A DNA stretch of 29,103 nucleotides from an uncultured Collinsella sp. (GCA_900547345.1 URGG01000014.1:1-29103); one strand, 5' to 3'; numbered from the stretch's first letter, positions 16,133-24,255 are shown. The notes: generated by a model not told the origin, from the sequence alone. Numbers and translations: made by a program.

Positions 16133-17563
16133 TCAGGTGGTTGTCGGGACATAGGGATAGTAGTCAAAGCGCAGTGTCATAAGCCGCTGTGGGGATTCAA
16201 TAGCCGCGGCGATGATATTGGCATCGCGGGCACGATCAAACCCTTCGAGTTCGATCTGATACGAGACGTCTTGCATAATGTCCAGACGTCGCCAGGCTAG
16301 GAGTGTGTCACCATCGAATTCCAAGGTCTTGCCTCCGTCTGGAGCAACGGCGTATAGACGCAGCTTGGCGGTGGTTGCAGGGTCGACAACCGTGACCTTT
16401 TTAATTTCGTTTCGAGTATTCTTGGCGCCCAACAAGGTGAGCAGTGTTGGGGCCACGACCTCGCCCGATGGCAAAAAGACGACTTCGATGGATTCAGGAA
16501 ATGCGATGATGGCCGACTTGCGGACGGGCTGATTGGCGGCGGCAACTTCGATGTTCGCAGCGTCGATGACCTCTGTGTGGTCGAGCGCGGCAAGCACGCA
16601 GCAGTTACCTTCATCGATCTCTTGAGGATCAGCAAGCCCCAGACTGTCTGCGAGCTCGGGATCGTTTGGATCGTTAGCGGGCTCATTCGGTGCTTCGAAA
16701 GAAGCTGGGACGCTGTTTGTCGGCGACGGCGTGTCGCCCGCACCTGCTTCTTTGTCCGCGTTCTCTTCTTGTATGGTTGCGTTGATGGGTTCGTCGTTTG
16801 AGGGGAGCGTCTTGGCGTCAAGCGCGGAGGGGATAATTCCGATGGCTCCTGATCCGTTCCACTCCATTTCGAGAAGCGCCGGGTCGGCAAGAATGCGTTG
16901 CCTGCTTTGCGCGTGGGCATCGATTTCAATAGGGCCTGCCTCTATCCCTCGTGTAAGGCTGAGTGATCCGGCTGGCTTCTCGAAATGAGCGTCTGTGTCT
17001 TTGGTGCTGACGGCGTAGAACAGCAGGGACGCTTCTCCCGCCGCGATGGCATCGGTGTCGGCTTTGGTCAACCGCAACGATGCCGTGAATGAGAGGGTGG
17101 GCTGCGTGTCGTCTGCATTCGCGGCGGCGCAGCCCAGACATATACCGCCTCCTTTCTCGAAAAACGCACCGTCGAAGGCGACCTTCGCTCCGTTCGCCGA
17201 GTCATCGATCGAAGCGATGTCGATGTGCAGCTCTAAATTGCATGGATCGCCATCTGCGTCGAGCACAACCGAGCGCCACGTGCAGACGGCGTACCCCGCC
17301 TGGGAGCCGTTTGCCTTGTTCGAACGATTGATATCCACGACTATCGAACCGTCCGTATTACGACGAAGGCATCCCGAGGTTGAGATTGCAGCCTGTGCGA
17401 TCGAAAAACGCTTGCACGCAATGGCGCTCGACGGATTTGATGCGGAGCTTAGGGCTGCTGGTAAGGAGTCTGCCATGACGGGAGTCGCCCAAGCGGCGAC
17501 AGGCGTTCCGGTTGCGAGCGCGCCGCAGAGTGCGACGACGGGCAAAAGGTTCTTCGATGCCAT
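16133..17563 (-). CDS. Secreted cysteine-containing protein of unknown function
   Basis: The 476-residue protein starts at ATG 17563 behind AAGGAG. A clear signal peptide occupies about residues 1-31 (LLPVVALCGALATGTPVAAWA). The mature part has several cysteines, in pairs such as GGICLGCAA and EGNCCVLAAL, which suggests disulfides. The middle (about 255-325) is a low-complexity linker rich in Pro, Asn, Asp and Glu, and the C-terminal part is rich in beta-type sequence (ESIEVVFLPSGEVVAPTLLTLLG). I do not recognise a family. It has no C-terminal anchor, so it may be secreted or held by the neighbouring surface proteins. It is the last gene of the surface-protein run. Confidence 0.75.
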   Translation of the reverse strand: MASKNLLPVVALCGALATGTPVAAWATPVMADSLPAALSSASNPSSAIACKRFSIAQAAISTSGCLRRNTDGSIVVDINRSNKANGSQAGYAVCTWRSVVLDADGDPCNLELHIDIASIDDSANGAKVAFDGAFFEKGGGICLGCAAANADDTQPTLSFTASLRLTKADTDAIAAGEASLLFYAVSTKDTDAHFEKPAGSLSLTRGIEAGPIEIDAHAQSRQRILADPALLEMEWNGSGAIGIIPSALDAKTLPSNDEPINATIQEENADKEAGAGDTPSPTNSVPASFEAPNEPANDPNDPELADSLGLADPQEIDEGNCCVLAALDHTEVIDAANIEVAAANQPVRKSAIIAFPESIEVVFLPSGEVVAPTLLTLLGAKNTRNEIKKVTVVDPATTAKLRLYAVAPDGGKTLEFDGDTLLAWRRLDIMQDVSYQIELEGFDRARDANIIAAAIESPQRLMTLRFDYYPYVPTTT

Positions 17564-17581
17564 GTGGTCTCCTTAGCTAAT

Positions 17582-17863
17582 TTAGTGCGGCCTGTCCGTG
17601 TTTTGTTTCTGGCTGCGTTTGATGTGCAGGCCGAGGCTGGCGGTTCCCGCGCCTGCTGCTGTGGCGCCTGCTGCCAAGAGCCATCGTCCATCGCCTGTCT
17701 GCGCCAATGGTTCCTCGCGGTCGCCGCGGTCGAGCCCCGAGAGGTCGACCGTCACTTGCGTGGCGGCCTGCGCCTGTTCTTGCTGGGCAAAGGCCATGGC
17801 TGGGCCAAACGCTAGGATGCTGACGGCGGCGGCCAGGGCGACGGCCTTATGCCGTGTGCGCAC
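17582..17863 (-). CDS. Small surface protein with LAxTG-type sortase signal
   Basis: GTG 17863 gives 93 residues and a 17-bp overlap with the upstream gene; an in-frame TTG at 17893 is the only longer option. The N-terminus is a signal peptide (RTRHKAVALAAAVSILAFGPAMAFA). Only about 25 mature residues follow before LAQTG at 53-57, a hydrophobic stretch (WLLAAGATAAGAGTASLGL) and a basic tail KRSQK. This matches the LPXTG/LAXTG cell-wall sorting signal layout of actinobacterial class E sortases, with Ala in place of Pro. The protein is close to a bare wall anchor. No sortase is in the window. Confidence 0.7.
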   Translation of the reverse strand: MRTRHKAVALAAAVSILAFGPAMAFAQQEQAQAATQVTVDLSGLDRGDREEPLAQTGDGRWLLAAGATAAGAGTASLGLHIKRSQKQNTDRPH

Positions 17864-18446
17864 CGGGCTCGACCGTCCAGGTGATCGTTGCAACCTGATC
17901 GCCTTCGCCGGTTACGCGGAAGATGTCGCGCGTGACGCGGGCGACGTTTCCGCTTGTCTTGAGCTTAATTTTGTCCTTGCCGCCGGCAATGCCCTGGTAG
18001 CTCATGTCGAAGGCTGCGTTCTTGGAAAGATCGAGGCCCGTCCCCTGCATTGCGGCGCTGGCGTTCTGGAGTGCGCCGTCGGGGCCGACCTTAAAGTCGA
18101 TGGAGTTCTGCGCGGTTCCAGCCTTGGCGTCGGCAGCAATGGTCCAGGTGTTCATGGCGTCGATCTTCATGTTGGTGACATGGATGCCGTAGGCCGAATG
18201 ATTATCGATGGTGGTCGCGTCTTCTGAGGGGCCCTGGAGCGTGCCGTCGGCCTTGGCGACGAAGGGAATAACCGTCGGAACTTTGAACTCAACGTTGTCG
18301 ATCTCGGTCCTGACCATTACTTTCGTGGTTCCAACGCGCCCGGCCGCCATAGCTGGCGTCGGGGCAGCGCCCATTGCGAGCGCGAGCGCGAGCCCTGCGC
18401 CCACGACGAGCGCTCTGGCTCCGTTCATGTTCCTGGTGATGTCCAT
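17847..18446 (-). CDS. Secreted beta-rich surface protein (WxL-like tail)
   Basis: The 199-residue protein starts at ATG 18446 behind AAAGGAA. Residues of about 10-35 form a signal peptide ending PAMAAG. The mature region contains VEFKVPTVIPFVAKADG and IDNHSAYGIHVTNM, which look like short beta strands of a surface beta-sandwich. It ends VATITWTVEPGA, similar to the distal motif of WxL wall-binding domains (ITWxL), though a proximal WxL motif is only hinted at by NTWTI. It is the third of five same-strand genes encoding small exported proteins and probably contributes to a surface structure. The family call is tentative. Confidence 0.65.
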   Translation of the reverse strand: MDITRNMNGARALVVGAGLALALAMGAAPTPAMAAGRVGTTKVMVRTEIDNVEFKVPTVIPFVAKADGTLQGPSEDATTIDNHSAYGIHVTNMKIDAMNTWTIAADAKAGTAQNSIDFKVGPDGALQNASAAMQGTGLDLSKNAAFDMSYQGIAGGKDKIKLKTSGNVARVTRDIFRVTGEGDQVATITWTVEPGAHTA

Positions 18447-18536
18447 GGTCGTTCCTTTCTATTCGCCGCGGGCCGTCCCCGCGATGATTGGACGAATGCT
18501 GGTGAATTGCGTGCGGTGCCGCGTCGGCCGGAAAAG

Positions 18537-19046
18537 CTAGTTCTCGGCTTGCTCAACCCGCACCTTGACACGTGTCGGATTGCCGTGGCTGTCGAGGGTC
18601 TTGGCATCGAGTGCCTGGATCTCGATGTACGCCTCGCCTTCTTTGATGTCGCCGGCGGGGCACGTCTCGATTGTCTTGCCGGTCTCGACCACACCGGATT
18701 CGTACATGGTCTCGTCGTTTTGGATGACGCGGAATCGCTGGGGAAATTTATTGTCTTGGACGTTTTGCACGTTGACGCGCAGCTTGCCGTCCTCCTGCAG
18801 CTGAGCGACCGGCGCGACCGAAATCGTCATCATGTTGTCGCGGACGATAGCGTCGAGCTCATCTTGGATTTCCTGACGCGTTTTGCCCTCGGCCGTCGTA
18901 ACCGAAGCGCCCGCCTCGGGTACGGGCTGCGACTGCCAAGCGTATAGTCCTACGGCGACAAGGGCGCAGACGATGGCCAAACAGGCAACGATGAGCTTCT
19001 TGCGACGACCCAGGCCTACAAAGTGGGGTGGCCTCTTCGCGCTCAT
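18537..19046 (-). CDS. Membrane-anchored extracytoplasmic protein, unknown family
   Basis: ATG 19046 is chosen because it overlaps the stop of the preceding 98-residue gene by 4 bp (ATGA); the longer frame upstream runs antisense-like through that gene. The 169-residue protein has a basic N-terminus (RRKK), one membrane segment at about residues 18-36 (LIVACLAIVCALVAVGLYAW), and an outside domain with beta-strand sequence such as MMTISVAPVAQL, FPQRFRVIQNDETMYESG and PTRVKVRVEQ. I cannot name the family. Together with the next two genes it forms a small exported module. Confidence 0.7.
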   Translation of the reverse strand: MSAKRPPHFVGLGRRKKLIVACLAIVCALVAVGLYAWQSQPVPEAGASVTTAEGKTRQEIQDELDAIVRDNMMTISVAPVAQLQEDGKLRVNVQNVQDNKFPQRFRVIQNDETMYESGVVETGKTIETCPAGDIKEGEAYIEIQALDAKTLDSHGNPTRVKVRVEQAEN

Positions 19047-19339
19047 GCGGCATCCTTGGTGGTATAGACGCGCGCAAAGGTGGACGGGTCCGCTCCAAAG
19101 AGCATGTGAAGCATCAGACGGCGCGAGTAGACGAGCTCGTCGAAGTCGGGAGGGAGCTCGATGTCGTGGATATGCGCGATGTGGTGGGCGAGCGCCGAGA
19201 ACGATTCGGGGTCGCAGATCACATCGGTGGTAACGTGGTAGACCGTCGTATCGGGGAATGCCTCTTCGTCGAAAGGTAGGAGATGGGGATCGTCGTCGAC
19301 TTCGATGGCGATGCCGTACTGGGGCCAGTAATATGCCAT
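19043..19339 (-). CDS. Hypothetical 98-aa protein, possible PDDEXK-like remnant
   Basis: ATG 19339 follows GGGAGG at a good distance and the stop overlaps the next gene by 4 bp, so it is likely expressed. The sequence begins MAYYWPQYGIAIEVDDDPH. The pattern of aromatic residues, then IAIEVD, then a His resembles the nuclease core of DUF559/Vsr-like restriction-fold proteins, where VEID and a following H line the active site. The usual N-terminal part is missing, so it may be a truncated or single-domain relative. This family link is weak and based on pattern only. Confidence 0.6.
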   Translation of the reverse strand: MAYYWPQYGIAIEVDDDPHLLPFDEEAFPDTTVYHVTTDVICDPESFSALAHHIAHIHDIELPPDFDELVYSRRLMLHMLFGADPSTFARVYTTKDAA

Positions 19340-19359
19340 GGGAACCTCCCTGCTTCTGG

Positions 19360-19383
19360 GCCAAAACTTCTATCGGTTTTGGC
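19360..19383. promoter_or_regulatory. 8-bp inverted repeat in the leader of the surface operon
   Basis: GCCAAAAC at 19360-19367 and GTTTTGGC at 19376-19383 are perfect inverted repeats around an 8-nt spacer. The site lies 21 nt before the ATG at 19339, just upstream of its ribosome site. It could be an operator or a short RNA hairpin controlling the five-gene surface run. Confidence 0.5.
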
Positions 19384-19683
19384 TGTCGACGCCGACCGTA
19401 TCAGCCGCTACTTGACCAATTGCTGACCAAATGCTTGACGGATTGGCGTCTCCGCAGGAAAAGGCGGCAAAAAATACTCCAACTTTTTTCGAGCGACAAT
19501 CGCGCGGTCGGCGACGGCGGGGCCATATGTGTCAAAAGCATCGTCTGCCGAGGAAGCCTTGCCGTTCGCCGAATTGCACGAACGTAAAAATCGCCAATTA
19601 TGGAGACGGTCTCGAACACGTCGACGAAACGATGCGGTAACATCTCCCTGCAAACACTGTAGTTAGCTAAAGGGGGAGTTCGC
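19384..19683. other. 300-nt stretch without a confident gene
   Basis: This stretch separates the divergent surface operon and the lactate dehydrogenase-type operon. It holds three TGAC direct repeats (19413-19440), an AT-rich run near 19470-19490, and a weak promoter candidate for the plus strand (TTGCAC at 19574-19579 and AATTAT at 19596-19601, 16-nt spacer). Minus-strand frames stay open across most of it and read in a protein-like way near 19408-19520, but there is no start signal. I call no gene here. Confidence 0.6.
19413..19440. repeat. Three helically phased TGAC direct repeats
   Basis: TGAC(C/G) occurs at 19413, 19424 and 19436, so the repeats are 11 and 12 bp apart, about one DNA turn. 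The first two units share TGACCAA. This resembles a multi-site operator for a regulator that binds one face of the helix. It lies about 250 bp upstream of the lactate dehydrogenase-type operon and about 75 bp upstream of the surface-gene operon. Confidence 0.45.
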
Positions 19684-21285
19684 GTGTCTGCAACCATCAA
19701 ACCCTTCACCGACGAGTTCGAAGAGTATGGTCGCGATGAGTCTCGCGCATCGGGCGAGGCCTCGAGCATCTCGTTTCCGACAACGGAAGACGAGGTCCGT
19801 GCCATTTTGGAAAAGCTCCATGCCGAGCGTGTCCCGGTAACGGTTCAGGGCGCCCGAACCGGCCTTGCCGCCGGTGCCGTGCCCCACGGCGGGCATATCC
19901 TCAATACTTCCCGTATGAATCGCTACTTGGGCCTTCGCCGCGATGAACAAGGCCAATTTCTGCTGCGCGTGGAGCCGGGCGTTGTGCTCTCGGAGCTGCG
20001 CAAGCAGCTGGGCAAGAAGGTACTGCCGGCCGCTGGCTGGGAGCAGGCATCGCTTAAGGCCTACGATGAGTTTCAAGATGCCCCCGAGCAGTTCTTTCCC
20101 ACCGATCCCACCGAGGCATCTGCCTGTCTGGGCGGCATGGCGGCATGCAACGCCTCCGGCGCCCGCAGCTACGCTTACGGCCCCATGCGCCCGCATATCA
20201 CGGGACTCCACGTCGCGCTGGCTGATGGCGATTTGCTTGAGCTTCAGCGCGGCGAGGTTTTTGCCCAGGACCGTCACCTGTCGCTCGTGACGGCAGAGGG
20301 CCACACACTCGAGCTCGATCTTCCTGGCTACACCATGCCCAAGACCAAAAATGCCTCGGGTTATTTTGTTGCGGACGATATGGACGCCATCGACCTCTTT
20401 ATCGGCGCTTGTGGCACGCTCGGCGTTATCACTGAGCTCGAGATTGCCCTGCAAGCGGCACCTGCGGTCGTTTGGGGTGTGAGCTGCTTTTTCGATAGCG
20501 AAGACAAGGCCGTGTCCTTTACCGATTCCGTGCGTCCCGTGCTGTCCCATGCCGCCGCTATTGAGTATTTCGATGCTGGTGCTCTGGATATCCTGCGTCG
20601 CCAGCGCGAGCAGTCGACGGCGTTTGCCTCGCTGCCGGCGCTCGACAAAGAGGCCAAGGTCTGTGTTTACGTGGAGCTCGACTGCGATGACGAGGCCCAG
20701 GCGACTGAGGAGCTGTATCACTTGGGGTGGGTACTAGAGCTTGCGGGCGGCCGCGACGATGCGACATGGGTCGCGCGCACCGAGGTCGATCGCGAGTGCC
20801 AGCGGTTCTTCCGCCACGCGGTGCCCGAGAGCGTCAACATGCTTATCGACGAGCGTCGCCGCACGGATCCCACCATCACCAAACTGGGGTCGGACATGTC
20901 GGTGCCCAACGCACGCTTGGCCGATGTCATCGCCCTTTATCGCCGTACGTTGTCCGAAAGTGGGCTTGAATCTGCCGCCTGGGGGCACATCGGTAACAAC
21001 CATCTGCATGTGAACATTCTGCCGCGCGATGCGCAGGATTACCGCCGCGGCGGAGAACTCTTTGCCCAGTGGGCTTCCGAGGTCACGGCCATGGGCGGTG
21101 CCGTTTCTGCCGAGCATGGCGTCGGCAAGATCAAGGCGGGCTTTTTGGAGACGATGTACGGTCACGAGGCCATGGTCGAGTCGGCGCGGCTCAAGCTCCA
21201 GCTCGATCCCGACGGGCAGCTGGGTCGCGGCAACCTGTTTTCGGAAAAGCTCTTGGATGAGCTCGTCCAGAAAGGGGGCGCGTGA
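19684..21285 (+). CDS. FAD-linked dehydrogenase (GlcD/D-lactate dehydrogenase type), LctD-like
   Basis: GTG 19684 follows AGGGGGAG by five nt and gives 533 residues. The N-terminal PCMH-type FAD domain has VPVTVQGARTGLAAGAVPHGGHILNTS (split here only for description), then PTDPTEASACLGGMAACNASG and GACGTLGVITELEI. The C-terminal oxidase domain has GHIGNNHLH at about 434-442 and SAEHGVGKIKAGF near 475-488. These fit 2-hydroxyacid dehydrogenases such as GlcD and D-lactate dehydrogenase. Directly followed by EtfB and a ferredoxin-fused EtfA, it matches LctD of the electron-confurcating lactate dehydrogenase of Acetobacterium woodii. It would oxidise lactate or another 2-hydroxyacid and pass electrons to the Etf. 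Substrate is not proven. Confidence 0.85.
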   Translation: MSATIKPFTDEFEEYGRDESRASGEASSISFPTTEDEVRAILEKLHAERVPVTVQGARTGLAAGAVPHGGHILNTSRMNRYLGLRRDEQGQFLLRVEPGVVLSELRKQLGKKVLPAAGWEQASLKAYDEFQDAPEQFFPTDPTEASACLGGMAACNASGARSYAYGPMRPHITGLHVALADGDLLELQRGEVFAQDRHLSLVTAEGHTLELDLPGYTMPKTKNASGYFVADDMDAIDLFIGACGTLGVITELEIALQAAPAVVWGVSCFFDSEDKAVSFTDSVRPVLSHAAAIEYFDAGALDILRRQREQSTAFASLPALDKEAKVCVYVELDCDDEAQATEELYHLGWVLELAGGRDDATWVARTEVDRECQRFFRHAVPESVNMLIDERRRTDPTITKLGSDMSVPNARLADVIALYRRTLSESGLESAAWGHIGNNHLHVNILPRDAQDYRRGGELFAQWASEVTAMGGAVSAEHGVGKIKAGFLETMYGHEAMVESARLKLQLDPDGQLGRGNLFSEKLLDELVQKGGA

Positions 21286-21287
21286 AG

Positions 21288-22103
21288 ATGAGTGATTTCC
21301 ATATGGTGGTGTGCGTCAAGGCCGTGCCGGGCAGCACCGAGGTCAAGATGGACCCCAAGACCAATACCATCGTGCGCGATGGCAAGCAGGCGGTCATCAA
21401 TCCCTTTGATGCGAGCGCTTTGGAATGCGCGCTGGCGCTGAAAGACGACTTTATCGGCTTTGGCATGGACGTGCGCGTGACGGTGGTGTCGATGGGCATC
21501 CCCGCGACCGAGTCGCTGCTGCGCGACTGCATCGCTCGAGGTGCCGACGACGCGCTGCTGCTGACCGATCGCGCCTTTGCAGGTGCCGATACCCTGGCAA
21601 CCACCTACGCCCTCAAGTGCGGCATCGAGGCGCTCGACGAGGACTTCGACCTGCTCATCTGCGGCAAGATGGCGGTGGATGGCGATACGGCCCAGATTGG
21701 TCCCGAGCTTGCCGGTGCTTTTGAGATTCCCTGTGTGACCGACGTGAGCTGCGTGCAAAGCGCGGGCTTTACGACCTGTGGTTCACTGGCGCTTGTTCAC
21801 GGCTGCGATGCCGGCGAGGAGACGGTGTGTCTTGAGATGCCGTGCGCGATGACGACTGCCAAGGAGATTGGCCAGTTGCGTATGCCGAGTATTGCCGGTA
21901 TTCGCGCGGCGGAGGAGGCGGACGTGCGCGTGGTCAGTGCCGCCGACGTGAACGCCGACCCCGCGCGTTGCGGTCTTGCCGGGTCGCCGACACAGGTCGT
22001 GCGCTCGTTTGTGCCCGACCGTGACCAAACGTGCGAGGCCGTTGAGGGGACGGCGTCCGAGCAGGCGGCAAAGCTTGCCAAGATTATCGAGGGGATGGCG
22101 TAG
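21288..22103 (+). CDS. etfB: Electron transfer flavoprotein beta subunit (LctB-like)
   Basis: ATG 21288 is chosen because AAAGGGGG lies nine nt upstream; GTG 21282 overlaps the previous stop but is only three nt from that signal. The 271-residue protein has the EtfB pattern: VVCVKAVPGS near the start, INPFDASALECAL at 38-50, ADTLATTYAL at 100-109, and DGDTAQIGPELAG at 131-143, the flavin/AMP-binding loop. In bifurcating Etfs this subunit binds a flavin that meets NAD(H). Whether this one bifurcates needs structural or biochemical proof; its company argues for it. The next gene starts right after its TAG. Confidence 0.88.
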   Translation: MSDFHMVVCVKAVPGSTEVKMDPKTNTIVRDGKQAVINPFDASALECALALKDDFIGFGMDVRVTVVSMGIPATESLLRDCIARGADDALLLTDRAFAGADTLATTYALKCGIEALDEDFDLLICGKMAVDGDTAQIGPELAGAFEIPCVTDVSCVQSAGFTTCGSLALVHGCDAGEETVCLEMPCAMTTAKEIGQLRMPSIAGIRAAEEADVRVVSAADVNADPARCGLAGSPTQVVRSFVPDRDQTCEAVEGTASEQAAKLAKIIEGMA

Positions 22104-23309
22104 ATGAGCGGACTGATTATCGATAGCGAAGCCTGTATCGGCTGCGGTCGCTGCGTTCGCGCCTGTGCTTCGGGCGGCATCGTAGTGGAAGGCGAGCGAC
22201 CCAACCGATGCGCCCACGTAACCGACGGCTGCATCCTATGCGGTGGGTGCGTCGACGCCTGCCCTGTCAACGCTATCTCGATCGAGCGTGATGAGGCCGC
22301 TGGTGCGGTGGACCTTGATGCATATCGAGACATTTGGGTATTCGCGCAGACCGACGAGCACGATACGGTGACTCCCGTTGCCTATGAGCTTGTGGGCAAG
22401 GGCCGCGAGCTTGCCGATGGTCGCGGCTGCCGTCTGGTGGCACTGGTCGGTATGGGTCCCGAGGGTTCTCTCGGCGACCTGGAGCATCTGGTTTGCGCGG
22501 GCGCCGACGAAGTCCTGGCCTGTCGCGACGAGCGCCTGCGCCAAAACGATGCGGAGGTCTATGCCCGCTTGATCTGCGATTTGGTAGCCGAACGCAAACC
22601 CGAGGCCATCCTATACGGTGCGACCGTTTTTGGCCGCGAACTGGCACCCGGCGTTGCCGTGCGCTTGCAGACGGGCCTTACGGCTGACTGCACCGTACTT
22701 TCGATGGATACAGAGACGGGACTGCTGCAACAGACGCGTCCGGCGTTTGGCGGCAACCTGATGGCCACCATCGTCTGCCCCAATCATCGTCCCCAGATGG
22801 CAACGGTTCGTCCCGGCATCTTTAAGGCGCCCGACTTTGACTACGACCGCTCCGGCACGATCACCCAGATATCGCTTGCGGATGATGCTAAGGCTCGTGT
22901 CGAGATCTCGATTCCCGCCGAGGAGTGGAGGCAGCAGGCCTCGATCGTCGATGCCGAGCGCTTGGTCGTGGTGGGCCGCGGCATTGGCTCCAAGAAGAAT
23001 CTGCCCCTGATGCGAAGGCTCGCCGAGGCTCTGGGAGCCGAGCTTGGTTGCACGCGACCTGTCGTGGAGGCCGGCTGGTTGGAGTATCGCCATCAGATTG
23101 GCCAGACCGGCGTATCGGTTTCGCCCAAGCTTCTCGTGAGTATCGGTGTTTCGGGCGCCATCCAGCATCTTGCCGGCATCGGTGGGGCGGAGTGCATTAT
23201 CGCCATCAACGAGGACCCGGGTGCCCCCATTTTTGGTGCTGCTCAGTACAAGGTTGTTGGGGACGCCGTCGAGGTCGTCGAGGAGCTGCTGGCCCAGCTT
23301 GAGCGCTAA
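22104..23309 (+). CDS. etfA: EtfA with N-terminal 2x[4Fe-4S] ferredoxin domain (LctC-like)
   Basis: The 401-residue protein starts at ATG 22104, immediately after the etfB stop, with GAGGGG upstream. Residues 1-60 are a ferredoxin with two CxxCxxCxxxC motifs: C11, C14, C17, C21 and C43, C46, C49, C53. Then comes an EtfA body with YGATVFGRELAPGVAVRL and the C-terminal FAD site (TRPVVEAGW, HQIGQTG, VSGAIQH, IIAINEDPGAPIF). Fused ferredoxin domains on EtfA are the mark of LctC-type subunits, where they are thought to carry electrons to or from soluble ferredoxin. The stop overlaps by 4 bp the stop of the convergent HD-domain gene. Confidence 0.9.
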   Translation: MSGLIIDSEACIGCGRCVRACASGGIVVEGERPNRCAHVTDGCILCGGCVDACPVNAISIERDEAAGAVDLDAYRDIWVFAQTDEHDTVTPVAYELVGKGRELADGRGCRLVALVGMGPEGSLGDLEHLVCAGADEVLACRDERLRQNDAEVYARLICDLVAERKPEAILYGATVFGRELAPGVAVRLQTGLTADCTVLSMDTETGLLQQTRPAFGGNLMATIVCPNHRPQMATVRPGIFKAPDFDYDRSGTITQISLADDAKARVEISIPAEEWRQQASIVDAERLVVVGRGIGSKKNLPLMRRLAEALGAELGCTRPVVEAGWLEYRHQIGQTGVSVSPKLLVSIGVSGAIQHLAGIGGAECIIAINEDPGAPIFGAAQYKVVGDAVEVVEELLAQLER

Positions 23310-24118
23310 GCGCGCGCCAGCCAGTCGCGCATCTCGTCCTTTAGGCGGCTCCAGGTTGCCTGCGTGGCGGGGTCGGTAAAGGGCCGCGTAATGCCAAAGG
23401 GCGCGTCGAGCAGGCGGTGGATATCGCCCTGTTCGCGCGCCAGCGCGCGGCTTGCTGGATAGACGAGCTCAAACATAAAGCAGATGAGTCCCACCAGGTA
23501 GTCTGCGGGCTCGTTGCGTTCATCGCGTGCGACGCAGCGGTGCTCGTCAAAGGCGGCAAGTGTCGGCGACGAGAAACGGCTGGCGAGAAATGCGTCCTCA
23601 TCCACCTTAAGGATGGTCTCGACGGTGCTGTCGGCGATGGTGCGCATAATGTCGATCTTGTCACCATCGCGCACGATATCGCAGAAGCTCCGCGTGCGCT
23701 CGTCGAGCTGCGCGGGTAGACGGAAATCGCTGTGATAGGCAATGCTTGCTCGGATGAGCTCATCTTCTGCCGGGTCATCGATAAAGTCGCGGATGCTCGT
23801 TACGGCGGGTGCATCGGCGGGATTCTCGCCAAAGAGGACCTCGATGCCCAGTGCCGCATGGCTCATGCTCTCGGCGTCCTTAAAGGTGTCCCAGCGCCGC
23901 AGTTGTTCAAAGCGGCCCATATCGTGTAGCAGGCCGCAAAGCCATGCCAGGTCAATATCTTCTGACGACCAGCCCTGCTCGCGCGCTACGGCATCGCATG
24001 CCTCGGCCACGTAGTACGTATGCTCGATTTTGAGCGCGATGCGTGGGTTGGTGGCGTCGTAGGCATCGGTGTAGCTTTTGAAGGCCGCGCGCGCCCGGTC
24101 TCGATCGATAGCTGTCAT
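23306..24118 (-). CDS. HD-domain phosphohydrolase
   Basis: The 270-residue protein starts at ATG 24118 behind AGGAAG. The HD metal-site residues are present: H33 in KIEHTYYV, the H65-D66 pair in LLHDMGRF, H87 near ESMSHAALG, H129 in SIAYHSDF, and Asp at 151-153 in RDGDKIDIM. The last Asp is the usual closing ligand. It should bind two metal ions and cut a phosphate ester, perhaps of a nucleotide, but the substrate is not visible in sequence. It is convergent with and overlaps etfA by 4 bp, and is divergent from azlC. Confidence 0.85.
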   Translation of the reverse strand: MTAIDRDRARAAFKSYTDAYDATNPRIALKIEHTYYVAEACDAVAREQGWSSEDIDLAWLCGLLHDMGRFEQLRRWDTFKDAESMSHAALGIEVLFGENPADAPAVTSIRDFIDDPAEDELIRASIAYHSDFRLPAQLDERTRSFCDIVRDGDKIDIMRTIADSTVETILKVDEDAFLASRFSSPTLAAFDEHRCVARDERNEPADYLVGLICFMFELVYPASRALAREQGDIHRLLDAPFGITRPFTDPATQATWSRLKDEMRDWLARA

Positions 24119-24255
24119 AATGACTTCCTAAAAAGTTGTGTCTTTCTGTGTCTTTCGATCCGGTGGCAATTGTAGGTGAACTCGGTTGCTGCCGGGCGAT
24201 GATTCTGCCATGTCGTTGAATGCGGCTCGGAAAGCTTGTCGGGACGAGGAACGCC

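Noticed and set aside
18456..18490. CGCGGG/CCCGCG hairpin upstream of the WxL-like gene
   Set aside because: The stem is only about 6 bp, there is no T-run, and short GC palindromes are common in this DNA.
19401..19805. 134-codon minus-strand frame across the start of the lactate-type dehydrogenase
   Set aside because: It overlaps the coding start of a well-supported gene and has no ribosome site; it is kept only as part of the spacer finding.
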